From contig NZ_JAVBIJ010000001.1 in the NCBI RefSeq assembly GCF_032193765.1, positions 3,768,501-3,832,500 of the forward strand: DNA of 64,000 bases. The letters are read 5' to 3'. The notes beneath the pieces were generated by a model. That model did not search any database. It saw only the letters and a list, made by a program, of their open reading frames with translations, and was not told where the DNA came from. Numbering within the stretch: position 1 is the first letter of the stretch; every line of letters begins with the position of its first letter. Below are positions 31,728-40,523 of the stretch, one piece after another. This DNA comes from Rhodoferax potami (GTDB lineage Bacteria; Pseudomonadota; Gammaproteobacteria; Burkholderiales; Burkholderiaceae_C). A program made the position numbers and the translations under genes.

Positions 31728-34046
31728 ATGCAAGCGACTCACTCTAGTGTTACGGTAGAAGCGCCCTTGGGTGACCCGGAGTTGTCGGTGCATGCGTTGT
31801 CCCAAAAAACTATGGCACTTGCTCTGGCTTTTCACAAAGAAAAAAACCTACCCCAAGCGGAGGAGCTGTATCGCGCGGTGCTGACCCTAGTGCCAGGCCA
31901 TGCAGACGCCAACCATAACCTTGGAGCAATTGCCGTGGATTGCGGTCAGTTTATGGCTGCGGTGCCTTTCTTTCAGGCAGCATTGCAGGCCAACCCAAAG
32001 AATTGTCAGTACTGGGTGAGTTTGGTGGACGCACTCATACATGCGGGCGAGTACACCCTGGCGGAGGACATTTTGGAAGACGCCCGCCGTGGTGGATTGT
32101 CGGGTGATGCTGCCGGCGAGTTGGCTCAAAGGCTGTCGGATGCTGCCATCCGCCGCGCTCGCAGCGCCCGGCCGCCCCAAGGGCGCATGGCGCCTGCGCA
32201 GCAATGCGATGAAATTCGCCGCCTGTTTGAAGCAGAGAAGTTTGAGGACGTGGTGCGTCTCGGGCGCAAGATGTTGCGCCAATACCCCCAGTGCCCGATG
32301 GGCTTCAAGTCGTTGGGTGCTGCGTTGATGCAACTGGGGCAAAACGGCAAAGCCATAGAGCCGATGCGCCAGGCTTTGCAGCTCAACCCCCGCGACGTGG
32401 CCTTGCTTAGCAACTTTGGGCTGGCGCGCTCTCAGTTGGGTGATCTGGTGCAGGCGGAGGTGCTGCTGCGGCAGGCCGTAGGCCATGCGCCGGATTTCAA
32501 GGAGGCCTGGTTCAACTTGGCCATGGTCTTGCGCCAACAGTCGCGTTTGCCTGCGTCTGAGGCCGCCTACCGCAGCGCTTTGGCGGTGGGTGGGGATGAT
32601 CCCAAGGTGTGGCTGAACCTGGGGCTTTTGCTGGGTGAAATGCACCGCTTTACGGAGGCGCAAACCTATGCGCGCAAAGCGTTGGAGCTTGACCCGAACA
32701 TGGTGCGCGCGCATGTAGGCTTGGGCATGTTGCTCAAGGACCAAGGGCGGTTGCCCGAAGCCCTGAAGTCGTTGCAACGGGCGCTGGAGTTGAACCCGGC
32801 GGACCAGGCCGTGCAAAGCAGTTACCTGTTTGTGGCCAATTGCATGCCTGAGATGGACCCGCTGGAGCGCTTTGCCGCCTATCAGCGGTTCAATCGGTAT
32901 TTTGGTGAGCCGCACCACCGTCTGTGGAGCCCCCATACCAACGATCGCAACCCTGAACGCCGACTGCGCGTGGGGTACGTGGCCCCAGTGTTTCGCACAC
33001 ATGCCTGCCGCCCGTTTCTGGAGCCTTTGCTGGAAAACCACGACCGTCAACGCGTAGAGCTGTTTGCCTATTCCGGCCCTTTTGAGCTGGAAGATGATGT
33101 GACCGACCACTACCGTACATTGTTCGAGCACTGGATCGATACGCGCCAGATGAGCGATGACGAACTCGCGGCACGCATCCGGGCCGACGGCATCGACATC
33201 CTGGTGGACATTGCCGGGCAGACCAAGGGGCATCGGCTGGGGGCCTTTGCACGCAAGCCAGCGCCGGTGTCGCTGCATTGGCTGGACTCGGGCTACACCA
33301 CGGGCCTCACGGCCATCGACTACTACTTGAGCGATGTCACTACGGTGCCGTTGGGCTCGGAGCATCTGTTCTCTGAAACCCCGTGGCGCTTGCCTCGCAC
33401 ACCGTTCGTCTACCGGGCGAACCCTGGTGCTGGCGATGTGAGTGAGTTGCCAGCCTTGCGCAATAGCTACATCACCTTTGGTTCTTTGACACGCGCCGTG
33501 CGCCTCAACGATGGGGTGATTCGGGCCTGGGCTGATCTATTGCACCGGGTACCCCATTCCAAGCTAGAACTCAACAGCGGCAACTTCAGCCAGGCGGAAG
33601 TGTGCGAACAATGGTTGCCGCGATTTGGCGCGCTGGGCATCTCCCGCGACCGCGTCATCATGGGGTTTGAAAGCCCGCCCTGGAACGTGCTGCGCCGGGT
33701 GGACATCGCGCTCGATTGCTTTCCGCAAAACTCAGGCACCACGCTGATCGAGTCACTCTATATGGGGCTGCCGTTCGTTTCGCTGGCTGGAGTACCCAGC
33801 ATGGGCACGCTCGGTGCCTCGGTCCTGTCGGCCGTAGGGCACCCCGAGTGGATTGCCCGCAGCGAAGCTGAATATGTGGGCAAGCTGGTGGCGCTTGCCA
33901 GCGACTTGCCCAGCCTAGCCCAGACCCGCCGTACCCTGCGCGCGCAAATGCAGGCCTCGGCGTTGATGGACGAGGCAGGTTTTGCCCGCGAGGTGGAAGA
34001 CGCCTATGCACAAATGTTTGCCCGCTGGTGCGCCAGCCAGGGCTGA
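31728..34046 (+). CDS. TPR-repeat glycosyltransferase, GT41 (O-GlcNAc transferase-like)
   Basis: 772 aa cytosolic protein. Residues about 20-370 are TPR repeats (for example AEELYRAVLTLVPGHADANH; AIEPMRQALQLNPRDVALLS; ALKSLQRALELNPADQAVQS). Residues about 405-765 form the GT41 catalytic region: RRLRVGYVAPVFRTHACRPF, ELEDDVTDHYRTLFEHWIDT, and the donor-binding LDCFPQNSGTTLIESLYMGL, then PFVSLAGVPSMGTLGASVLS. Such enzymes attach sugars to Ser/Thr of proteins bound through the TPR groove. Its place between flhDC and the flagellins, heading a sugar-nucleotide operon, makes flagellin the likely acceptor (inference). The ATG at 31728 is preferred to a TTG at 31713, though its Shine-Dalgarno is poor. 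Confidence 0.88.
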   Translation: MQATHSSVTVEAPLGDPELSVHALSQKTMALALAFHKEKNLPQAEELYRAVLTLVPGHADANHNLGAIAVDCGQFMAAVPFFQAALQANPKNCQYWVSLVDALIHAGEYTLAEDILEDARRGGLSGDAAGELAQRLSDAAIRRARSARPPQGRMAPAQQCDEIRRLFEAEKFEDVVRLGRKMLRQYPQCPMGFKSLGAALMQLGQNGKAIEPMRQALQLNPRDVALLSNFGLARSQLGDLVQAEVLLRQAVGHAPDFKEAWFNLAMVLRQQSRLPASEAAYRSALAVGGDDPKVWLNLGLLLGEMHRFTEAQTYARKALELDPNMVRAHVGLGMLLKDQGRLPEALKSLQRALELNPADQAVQSSYLFVANCMPEMDPLERFAAYQRFNRYFGEPHHRLWSPHTNDRNPERRLRVGYVAPVFRTHACRPFLEPLLENHDRQRVELFAYSGPFELEDDVTDHYRTLFEHWIDTRQMSDDELAARIRADGIDILVDIAGQTKGHRLGAFARKPAPVSLHWLDSGYTTGLTAIDYYLSDVTTVPLGSEHLFSETPWRLPRTPFVYRANPGAGDVSELPALRNSYITFGSLTRAVRLNDGVIRAWADLLHRVPHSKLELNSGNFSQAEVCEQWLPRFGALGISRDRVIMGFESPPWNVLRRVDIALDCFPQNSGTTLIESLYMGLPFVSLAGVPSMGTLGASVLSAVGHPEWIARSEAEYVGKLVALASDLPSLAQTRRTLRAQMQASALMDEAGFAREVEDAYAQMFARWCASQG

Positions 34047-34120
34047 TGGCCGCAGATGCACCGCCTTTCACCTCCCACACTGGCTTTGCCGCACGGCAGT
34101 GTTTCACTATGCTTGACGCC

Positions 34121-34891
34121 ATGAAAGCCGTACTGCTCGCTGGGGGGCTCGGAACCCGCATCTCCGAAGAGTCACACCTCAAGCCCAAGCCCATGATCGA
34201 GATCGGTGGACGGCCCATTCTGTGGCACATCATGAAGATGTACGCCGCGCATGGCGTCAACGACTTCATCATCTGCCTGGGCTACAAGGGCTATGTGATC
34301 AAGGAGTATTTCGCCAACTACTTCCTGCACATGTCCGACGTGACTTTTGACATGGCCAACAACCGCATGGAAGTGCACCACCGCCACGCCGAGCCCTGGC
34401 GCGTGACGCTGGTGGACACGGGTGAGAACACCATGACGGGTGGGCGCCTGCGCCGAGTGCAGGAATACCTGGAGCCCGGCCAGCCGTTTTGCTTTACCTA
34501 TGGCGATGGCGTTGCCGACCTGGACATGACGGCTCAATTCGCCTTCCACCGCGCCCACGGCTGCCAGGCCACGGTGACGGCCGTGCAACCCCCCGGGCGC
34601 TACGGTGCGTTGGTGCGCAACGGTGATGTGGTGGCGGGCTTCGAGGAAAAGCCCCGGGGCGACGGCGGCTGGATCAACGGCGGCTTCTTTGTGCTGCAGC
34701 CCGAGGTGATTGCGCGCATTGCCGACGACGCCACCAGCTGGGAGCTGGAGCCGATGGCCCATTTGGCCCAAAGCGGCCAGCTGCGCGCGTTTGAGCACAC
34801 CGGCTTTTGGCAGCCCATGGACACGCTGCGCGAGAAAAACCTGCTCGAAGACCTGTGGCAAAGCGGCCGGGCCCCTTGGAAGACCTGGTAA
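34121..34891 (+). CDS. rfbF: glucose-1-phosphate cytidylyltransferase
   Basis: 256 aa, exact family length. The nucleotidyltransferase start MKAVLLAGGLGTRISEESHL, then KPKPMIEIGGRPILWHIM, is the RfbF signature, with YGDGVADLDM (metal Asp) and INGGFFVLQPEV later. It makes CDP-glucose from glucose-1-phosphate and CTP, the first step of CDP-6-deoxysugars. An upstream ATG at 34109 is possible, but MKAVLLAGG is the family start. It lies 74 bases after the glycosyltransferase and shares TAATG with rfbG. Confidence 0.96.
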   Translation: MKAVLLAGGLGTRISEESHLKPKPMIEIGGRPILWHIMKMYAAHGVNDFIICLGYKGYVIKEYFANYFLHMSDVTFDMANNRMEVHHRHAEPWRVTLVDTGENTMTGGRLRRVQEYLEPGQPFCFTYGDGVADLDMTAQFAFHRAHGCQATVTAVQPPGRYGALVRNGDVVAGFEEKPRGDGGWINGGFFVLQPEVIARIADDATSWELEPMAHLAQSGQLRAFEHTGFWQPMDTLREKNLLEDLWQSGRAPWKTW

Positions 34892-35964
34892 TGACAAACC
34901 CCGTGCGGCCCACCCTTGATTTCTGGCGCGGCAAGCGCGTGCTGCTGACTGGGCACACCGGCTTCAAAGGCAGCTGGCTGGCCTTGTGGCTGGCGCGCCT
35001 GGGGGCTGAGGTGACCGGCCTGGCCCTGGCCCCCGCCACCGAGCCCAACCTGTTCACCCTGGCCCGCGTGGCCGACGACATGCATGCGAGCCACGAGTGT
35101 GACGTGCGCGATGCCCAGGCCGTGGCCACCCGCGTGCAGGCCACCCGCCCGCACATCGTGCTGCACTTGGCCGCGCAGGCGCTGGTGCGCGCAGGCTATG
35201 CTGACCCGCTGGGCACCCACGCCACCAACGTCATGGGCACGGCCCATGTGCTCGACGCATTGCGGGGTCAGAGCGATGTGCGCGCCGTGGTGGTTGTGAC
35301 CACCGACAAGGTCTACCGCAACCGCGAATGGGCCTACCCCTACCGCGAGGACGACCCGCTGGGCGGCCACGACCCCTACAGCGCCAGCAAGGCAGCGGCC
35401 GAGATCGTCACCGCCAGCTACCGCGATGCCTTTTTTGCCGCGCAAGGCGTGGCCGTAGCCACCGCACGCGCAGGCAACGTGATTGGCGGGGGCGACTGGG
35501 CGGCAGACCGCCTGCTGCCCGACGCCGTGCGCGCCTGGAGCGCCGGGCAGACCTTGCACATTCGCCACCCCGGCGCCACGCGCCCGTGGCAGCATGTGAT
35601 CGAGCCACTGGCCGCCTACCTGTGCCTGGCCGAGCAGCTGTGGGTCGATCCCGCCCGCGCTGGGGCTTACAACTTTGGCCCGCTGCCGCACGAGGCCGCC
35701 ACGGTGGGGAATGTGGTCAAAATGGCCGCTGGCGCTTATCCGTCAAGCGCTACCAGCTATGAAAATAATAGTAATGGATTGCACGAGGCGGGCTGGCTGG
35801 CGTTAGAGACCGCGCACGCCCGCCAAGCGCTGGGTGTGGCCCCGCGCTGGGGTCTGCACACCGCGGTGGAGCGCACCATGGCTTGGTACCGCGCCCAGCA
35901 AGGCGGGGCCGATGCCCGTGCCCTGTGCCTGGCCGACCTGGACGCCTGGGAGGCCGCGCAGTGA
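34891..35964 (+). CDS. rfbG: CDP-glucose 4,6-dehydratase
   Basis: 357 aa short-chain dehydrogenase/reductase. The NAD-binding motif is in GKRVLLTGHTGFKGSWLALW, TTDKVYRN holds the Thr/Asp pair, DPYSASKAAAEI holds the catalytic Tyr-x3-Lys, and ARAGNVIGGGDWAADRLLPD matches the family. It converts CDP-glucose to CDP-4-keto-6-deoxyglucose. Residues 281-296 (GAYPSSATSYENNSNG) are encoded by an inverted copy of the dispersed repeat, placed on the far side of the substrate domain away from the listed motifs, so activity is probably kept. Its start overlaps the rfbF stop by one base. Confidence 0.95.
   Translation: MTNPVRPTLDFWRGKRVLLTGHTGFKGSWLALWLARLGAEVTGLALAPATEPNLFTLARVADDMHASHECDVRDAQAVATRVQATRPHIVLHLAAQALVRAGYADPLGTHATNVMGTAHVLDALRGQSDVRAVVVVTTDKVYRNREWAYPYREDDPLGGHDPYSASKAAAEIVTASYRDAFFAAQGVAVATARAGNVIGGGDWAADRLLPDAVRAWSAGQTLHIRHPGATRPWQHVIEPLAAYLCLAEQLWVDPARAGAYNFGPLPHEAATVGNVVKMAAGAYPSSATSYENNSNGLHEAGWLALETAHARQALGVAPRWGLHTAVERTMAWYRAQQGGADARALCLADLDAWEAAQ
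35731..35772 (-). repeat. dispersed repeat absorbed in frame into rfbG
   Basis: Reading the minus strand gives the same order as the copy at 7326-7373: an A/T-rich palindromic core (GCTATGAAAATAATAG on the plus strand at 35756-35771), ACCAGC, then the AGCGCT and GGCGC arms. It is in frame with rfbG and contributes about 14 codons without a stop. Confidence 0.65.
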
Positions 35965-36524
35965 GTTCGCGTTTTACCGGCACCCCTTTGCCCCTGCACG
36001 GCCTGGTGCGCGTGCAGCGTCAACCGCTGCAAGATGCGCGCGGCCTGTTCGAGCGCATGTTTTGCGCTGACGAACTGGCTGCCGCAGGCTGGACGCAGCC
36101 CATCGCCCAGATCAACCACAGCATCACCCGCCAGCGCGGCAGCGTGCGCGGCCTGCACTACCAGCGCCCGCCCCATGCCGAGATGAAGCTGGTGAGCTGC
36201 CTGCGTGGCGAGGTATGGGACGTGGCCGTGGACCTGCGCGCGGGCTCGCCCACGTTTTTGCAGTGGCACGCCGAGCGGTTGTCCGCTGACAACGCCTGCG
36301 CGCTGCTGATTCCATCCGGCTTTGCGCACGGCTTTCAGGCTTTGAGCGACGACGCCGAGCTGTTGTATTTGCACTCTGCCGCCTACGCGCCGGGCGCAGA
36401 GGCGGGCCTGAACCCGCTGGACCCACGTCTTGCGCTGCCCTGGCCCCTGCCCGTGGGTGAGATGTCTGAGCGCGACCGCAGCCACGCGCTGCTGACTGCA
36501 TCGTTTGAAGGAGTGCGCCTGTGA
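35961..36524 (+). CDS. dTDP-4-dehydrorhamnose 3,5-epimerase (RmlC) family protein
   Basis: 187 aa cupin-fold epimerase. Signatures: QDARGLFERMF, INHSITRQRGSVRGLHYQRP with the active-site His, CLRGEVWDVAVDLRAGSPTF, and IPSGFAHGFQALSDDAELLY. In operons with rfbF and rfbG such a protein acts on the CDP-4-keto-6-deoxyhexose, epimerising C3 and/or C5 or assisting C-methylation. GTG start at 35961 after GGGAGGCC; it overlaps the rfbG stop as GTGA and so is translationally coupled. The exact sugar is not predictable. Confidence 0.9.
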   Translation: MSSRFTGTPLPLHGLVRVQRQPLQDARGLFERMFCADELAAAGWTQPIAQINHSITRQRGSVRGLHYQRPPHAEMKLVSCLRGEVWDVAVDLRAGSPTFLQWHAERLSADNACALLIPSGFAHGFQALSDDAELLYLHSAAYAPGAEAGLNPLDPRLALPWPLPVGEMSERDRSHALLTASFEGVRL

Positions 36525-37762
36525 AGTGCCGACACTGCGGCCAGCCGCTGCACCTGCCATTTTTGGATTTGGGCAGCGCCCCGCCGTCCAACGCGTACCT
36601 GAGCGAAGCCGCCCTGCGCGGGCCGGAGACCTGGTTCCCCCTGCGCGTGCTGGCTTGCCAGCATTGCTGGCTGGTGCAAACCGAAGACCACGCCGGGCGC
36701 GAGGCGCTGTTCACGCACGACTACGCTTACTTCAGCTCGTTCTCTACCTCCTGGCTCGCCCATGCCAAAGCCTATGTGCAGGCCATGCAACAGCGCCTGG
36801 GCCTGAAGGCTGACAGTTGCGTGGTGGAGGTCGCATCGAACGACGGCTACCTGCTGCAGTACGTGCAGCAGGCGGGCATTCCCTGCTACGGCATCGAGCC
36901 CACGGCCAGCACGGCCCAGGCGGCGCGGGCGTTGGGGCTGGAAGTGGTGGAGCGCTTCTTTGGCGTGGCCCTGGCCGACGAGCTGGCCCGCGCTGGCCGC
37001 CAGGCCGACCTGATCGCCGCCAACAACGTGCTGGCCCATGTGCCAGACATCAATGACTTTGTGGGCGGCTTCATCCGCCTGCTTAAGCCCCACGGCGTGG
37101 CGACGTTTGAGTTTCCGCACCTGCTGCGCATGGTGCAGGGCTGCCAGTTCGACACGGCCTACCACGAGCACTACTCGTATTTGTCGCTCACCGCCGTGCA
37201 GCGCATCTTTGCAGCCAACGGGCTGGCGGTGGTGGATGTGCAAGAGCTGCCCACCCACGGCGGCAGCCTGCGCGTGTTGGCTGCCCGGGCCGATGCCGCT
37301 GCCCACCCACAGACCACGCCCGAAGGCGCCGCCCGCGTCGCGCAACTGCTGGCCACCGAGGCCGCTGCAGGCATGCTGGGCGACGCGTTTTATAGCGATT
37401 TTCAGCCCCAGGCCACGCGAATCAAGCGCGAGCTGCTATCTTTTTTATTTCAGTGCCAAGCCCAGGGGCTCACCGTGGGGGCCTACGGCGCCGCGGCCAA
37501 GGGCAACACGCTGCTCAACTTTGCGGGCGTGCGGCCCGACCTGCTGCCCTACGTGGTCGACAAAAACCCCGCCAAGCAGGGCCAGTATTTGCCCGGCAGC
37601 CGCATCCCCATCGTGGACGAAGCCCACCTGCGCGCGCACCGGCCCGACCGCGTGCTGATCCTGCCGTGGAACCTGCGCGATGAAGTGGCCAGCCAGCTGG
37701 GCGATGTGCGCAGCTGGGCCGGAAAATTTGCCGTGGCCGTGCCACGGCTGGAAGTGTTTTGA
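36521..37762 (+). CDS. sugar C-methyltransferase (TylC3/NovU type, three-domain)
   Basis: 413 aa. An N-terminal zinc-binding domain (MKCRHCGQPL, CQHCWLVQTEDH) is followed by a central class I SAM fold (CVVEVASNDGYLLQYVQQAG, YGIEPT, ANNVLAHVPDINDFV) and a C-terminal domain (TVGAYGAAAKGNTLLNFAGV, DKNPAKQGQYLPGSRIPIV). This three-part layout is that of C-methyltransferases acting on nucleotide 4-keto-6-deoxysugars to give branched sugars. GTG start after GAAGGAG, overlapping the epimerase stop as GTGA. Residues about 302-310 (KRELLSFLF) may come from a degenerate dispersed repeat. Confidence 0.9.
   Translation: MKCRHCGQPLHLPFLDLGSAPPSNAYLSEAALRGPETWFPLRVLACQHCWLVQTEDHAGREALFTHDYAYFSSFSTSWLAHAKAYVQAMQQRLGLKADSCVVEVASNDGYLLQYVQQAGIPCYGIEPTASTAQAARALGLEVVERFFGVALADELARAGRQADLIAANNVLAHVPDINDFVGGFIRLLKPHGVATFEFPHLLRMVQGCQFDTAYHEHYSYLSLTAVQRIFAANGLAVVDVQELPTHGGSLRVLAARADAAAHPQTTPEGAARVAQLLATEAAAGMLGDAFYSDFQPQATRIKRELLSFLFQCQAQGLTVGAYGAAAKGNTLLNFAGVRPDLLPYVVDKNPAKQGQYLPGSRIPIVDEAHLRAHRPDRVLILPWNLRDEVASQLGDVRSWAGKFAVAVPRLEVF
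37424..37450 (-). repeat. possible degenerate dispersed repeat inside methyltransferase gene
   Basis: AAGCGCGAGCTGCTATC at 37424-37440 followed by a T-rich arm parallels the rfbG copy (AAGCGCTACCAGCTATG plus an A-rich arm). Only half of the core palindrome is retained, so this is the least certain member. Confidence 0.35.
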
Positions 37763-37798
37763 ATTGCCTTATTGCTTGAATCTGAGGAGCCTCGTGCC

Positions 37799-38887
37799 AT
37801 GACTGCCACCCCCGCCATGACCAGCAACGACCCGCGCGACCTGGACGGCAAGCGCCTGCAGCTCGCCATGCAAACTCTGGGGCGCGACCCGGCGCTGCGT
37901 GCCCGCATGATTGCCCTGTTACGAGAGTGCGAGGGCCAGATTGCCTTTGCGGGCTCGGTGCGCGACGAGGTGGTGGGCCCCATCATCGACGCTCTGCACC
38001 TGGACACCGACCAGTACGACAAGGTGCTGGCCGACGGCGCGCGCTTTCAGTTTTTGTACCGCACCAAGATCGCCCGCGACTTTCTGCTGTCTGAATCAGA
38101 GCACCCCAGCCATGTGTGGGAGCCGCAAACCACCAAGCTGCTGCTGGAGCTGGGGCGCGACTTGCAAGGGGACGTATTGGTGGGCGGTGCCTACTTCGGC
38201 GACCAGGCCGTGCTGGTGGCCCGCCAGCTCGCAGGGCGCGATCTGAAAGTGCACTGCTTTGAGCCCAACCCCCAGCAGGCCGCGATGCTGCAGCGCAATA
38301 TTGACCTGAACCACCTGAGCAACGTGGTGGTGAACGTGGCGGGCTTGTGGAGCCGCAGCGGCGAGCGCATGCGCCTCGATGGGTTTGACTCGTTCGCCAA
38401 CATGGTCAGCGTCCAGGATGGCAGCGGCTTTGACACCGTGGCCATGGACGACTACGCCCAGCAACAGGGCCGCCGCATTAGCCTGATCCAGCTGGACATT
38501 GAAGGGGCCGAGCTGGCCGCGCTGCAAGGCGCGCAGCAACTGCTGGCCCATGACAAACCCTATGTGGTGTTTGAGCTGCACCGCACGTATGTGGACTGGA
38601 GCCAAGGCCTGCATGCCACGCCCCTGTGCCGCTTGCTGCTGGACTTGGGCTACACCGTGTACGCGGTGCGCGACATCAACTCCCACCGTGAAATGCTCGG
38701 CCAGCCCGTGGAGCTGGTGCCGCTGGATTCGGTGTACTTGGACGGCCCGCCCCATGGCTTCAACATGCTGGCCGTGCCCGACGCAGCGCGCGTGCAGGGC
38801 AGTGCCTTTCGCATGGTGGACGGCGTCAGCCCCAAGCTGCTGCCCCACAAAGACCCGCAGCTGCACCACCCGGTGGGCGGGTTTTGA
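37799..38887 (+). CDS. FkbM family methyltransferase
   Basis: 362 aa. The SAM-binding core appears as GDVLVGGAYFGDQAVLVARQ, HCFEPNPQQAAMLQRNIDLN and LIQLDIEGAELAALQGAQQL, the last being the FkbM DxEGxE hallmark, followed by YVVFELHRTYVDW. FkbM enzymes typically O-methylate sugars or related oxygens. The N-terminal ~100 residues are helical and specific to this subgroup. The start at 37799 lies after TGAGGAGCC; an upstream TTG is less likely. It follows the C-methyltransferase by 36 bases, so the sugar is probably methylated at more than one position (inference). Confidence 0.88.
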   Translation: MTATPAMTSNDPRDLDGKRLQLAMQTLGRDPALRARMIALLRECEGQIAFAGSVRDEVVGPIIDALHLDTDQYDKVLADGARFQFLYRTKIARDFLLSESEHPSHVWEPQTTKLLLELGRDLQGDVLVGGAYFGDQAVLVARQLAGRDLKVHCFEPNPQQAAMLQRNIDLNHLSNVVVNVAGLWSRSGERMRLDGFDSFANMVSVQDGSGFDTVAMDDYAQQQGRRISLIQLDIEGAELAALQGAQQLLAHDKPYVVFELHRTYVDWSQGLHATPLCRLLLDLGYTVYAVRDINSHREMLGQPVELVPLDSVYLDGPPHGFNMLAVPDAARVQGSAFRMVDGVSPKLLPHKDPQLHHPVGGF

Positions 38888-39801
38888 TGGGGGAGGGGGC
38901 ATTGCTTTCCCAGGCTGTTTCACAGGATTTGCAGGACCAGCATTTCACCGTGGTGGGGGCCGCAGGTTTTGTGGGCCGCCGCCTGTGTGCCACGCTGCAG
39001 GCGCGCGGCGCGCAAGTGTGGGCACCGGCCCGCCATGGGCCCTGGCCGTGGCAGCTGCCGCAGGGCCATGCCCTAGGCCATGTGATGTATTGCGCGGGGC
39101 TCACGGCCGACTATTTGGCGCGCCCCTTTGACACGGTGCAGGCCCACGTCAGCCACTTGGCGCAGGTGCTGCAACACGGGCTGGCGCAGGGCACGCTTCA
39201 GTCGCTGGTCTATTTGTCGAGCACCCGACTGTACGACGGGCTGGGTGACGTGTTGGGTGGCGGCACGGCCAACGAGGGCGCTATCCTTCCCATCGACCCC
39301 ACCAACTCCCGCCATTTGTATGACCTGTCCAAGGGCCTGGGCGAATCCCTGTGCTATGTCGCCGGGCAGGGCTTGGCCCGCGTGGCCAGGCTGGCCTGCG
39401 TGTACGAGGGGCCGCAGGACTCCGATGGCTTTTTGCCCGCCCTGCTGCGGCAAGTGCTGCAGGCCCGGGCCGCTGGCGTGCGGCGCGTGCAGGTATCGTC
39501 GTCGCCCCATTTCACCCGCGACTACGTGCACTTGGACGATGTGGTGGATGCACTGATCCGCATTGCCGTGCAAGGCCAGCAGCCTGTGTACAACGTGGCG
39601 TCTGGCGCCAACGTGTCCAACGCGGCACTGTTTGAACACTTGGAACGCCGCTGGGGTTGCGCGGTGCAGCCACTGCTGGATGTGCAGCCCGTCCTCCCGC
39701 CCGTGGTGAACATTGCGCGCCTGCGCACCGAGCTGCACTGGCAGCCCCGCCCCCTGCTGGCGGCACTGGACGAGATGTTGGCAACTGAGCAAGGAACCTG
39801 A
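38887..39801 (+). CDS. NAD-dependent epimerase/dehydratase (SDR), likely 4-ketoreductase
   Basis: 304 aa extended SDR: FTVVGAAGFVGRRLCATLQA (GxxGxxG), LVYLSSTRLYDGLGD, and the catalytic Tyr-x3-Lys in HLYDLSKGLGESLCY, then HFTRDYVHLDDVVDALIRIA. In this setting it most plausibly reduces the 4-keto group to finish the CDP-sugar, though epimerase activity is equally compatible. The ATG at 38887 overlaps the FkbM stop as TGATG. Confidence 0.85.
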   Translation: MGEGALLSQAVSQDLQDQHFTVVGAAGFVGRRLCATLQARGAQVWAPARHGPWPWQLPQGHALGHVMYCAGLTADYLARPFDTVQAHVSHLAQVLQHGLAQGTLQSLVYLSSTRLYDGLGDVLGGGTANEGAILPIDPTNSRHLYDLSKGLGESLCYVAGQGLARVARLACVYEGPQDSDGFLPALLRQVLQARAAGVRRVQVSSSPHFTRDYVHLDDVVDALIRIAVQGQQPVYNVASGANVSNAALFEHLERRWGCAVQPLLDVQPVLPPVVNIARLRTELHWQPRPLLAALDEMLATEQGT

Positions 39802-39803
39802 GC

Positions 39804-40460
39804 ATGTTAAAAACGCTGCACTTGTCGCGCACCGAACTCGCCGCCTATGTGACGCGCCAGCTCGGCACCTTTTACCCGGACGGGCTGGACGCAGATGCCC
39901 CCACAGTGCTTGCCGCGCACATGGACGTGGCCTTGGCGCGGCTGGGCCGCTGCATCAACGAGGTGCGGCTTTGGGCGCCCGGCGAGTTTGATCACCTGCA
40001 CTCCACGCAGTACACGCTGTTTTTGTACTACCTAGCCCACTCGGTGTGGAAGGGTACCGGCCGACGCGCCCTATGCAACAAGCTCTTTGGGCTGAACAAA
40101 GCCCTCAACGGCATCGATCTGTTCTATGAGATCGACATGCCAGAGGTGTTTTTCATCGGCCACTCGGTGGGCATCGTCTTTGCGAAGGCCGCCTATGGCA
40201 ACTACCTGGTGGTGTACCAAAACTCCACCGTGGGCAAAAACCACGGCGTAGCCCCGGCGCTGGGCGAGGGCGTGGTCATGTACCCCGGTACCGCCATCAT
40301 CGGTGGCTGTCAGGTGGGCGATGGCACCGTGTTGTCCCAGGGCACAAGCTTGGTCAACACCGACACTCCTGGGCACTGCACCGTGTACCCCGGTTCGAAT
40401 GGTGAGGTGGTGTTTAAAGAAACCCGGCACTCGGGATTACAAGATATTTTCCGGTTCTAA
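39804..40460 (+). CDS. serine-acetyltransferase-like hexapeptide acyltransferase
   Basis: 218 aa. The N-terminal helical domain includes YTLFLYYLAHSVWKGTGRRA; the C-terminal left-handed beta helix shows hexapeptide steps (VGKNHGVAPALGEGVVMYPG, then TAIIGGCQVGDGTVLSQGTS), with the CysE-like catalytic His in FIGHSVGIVF. Despite CysE resemblance, its place as the last gene of the sugar island suggests it acylates the sugar (inference). It begins two bases after the SDR stop and ends before a strong terminator. Alternative: a true serine acetyltransferase relocated here. Confidence 0.85.
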   Translation: MLKTLHLSRTELAAYVTRQLGTFYPDGLDADAPTVLAAHMDVALARLGRCINEVRLWAPGEFDHLHSTQYTLFLYYLAHSVWKGTGRRALCNKLFGLNKALNGIDLFYEIDMPEVFFIGHSVGIVFAKAAYGNYLVVYQNSTVGKNHGVAPALGEGVVMYPGTAIIGGCQVGDGTVLSQGTSLVNTDTPGHCTVYPGSNGEVVFKETRHSGLQDIFRF

Positions 40461-40471
40461 AAATGCTAAAC

Positions 40472-40499
40472 GCCATAACCCAAGAAGTTGGGTTATGGC
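40472..40499. terminator. bidirectional terminator between glycosylation island and fliC1
   Basis: GCCATAACCCAA (40472-40483), loop GAAG, TTGGGTTATGGC (40488-40499): a perfect 12-bp stem between two convergent genes. The minus-strand side is followed by TTTAGCATTTTT, so it works best as terminator for the flagellin gene ending at 40524. Confidence 0.82.
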
Positions 40500-40523
40500 T
40501 TGCTGGGGGACTTGAGTCGGTTA

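Noticed and set aside
31887..33365. 492-codon open frame on the minus strand
   Set aside because: Shadow of the TPR/GT41 gene; Gln/His/Arg-rich and without recognisable motifs.
39804..40460. cysE (cysteine biosynthesis) as the function of the hexapeptide enzyme
   Set aside because: Resemblance is real, but it lies at the end of a sugar-modification unit without cysteine genes, so a sugar acyltransferase is preferred and the symbol withheld.
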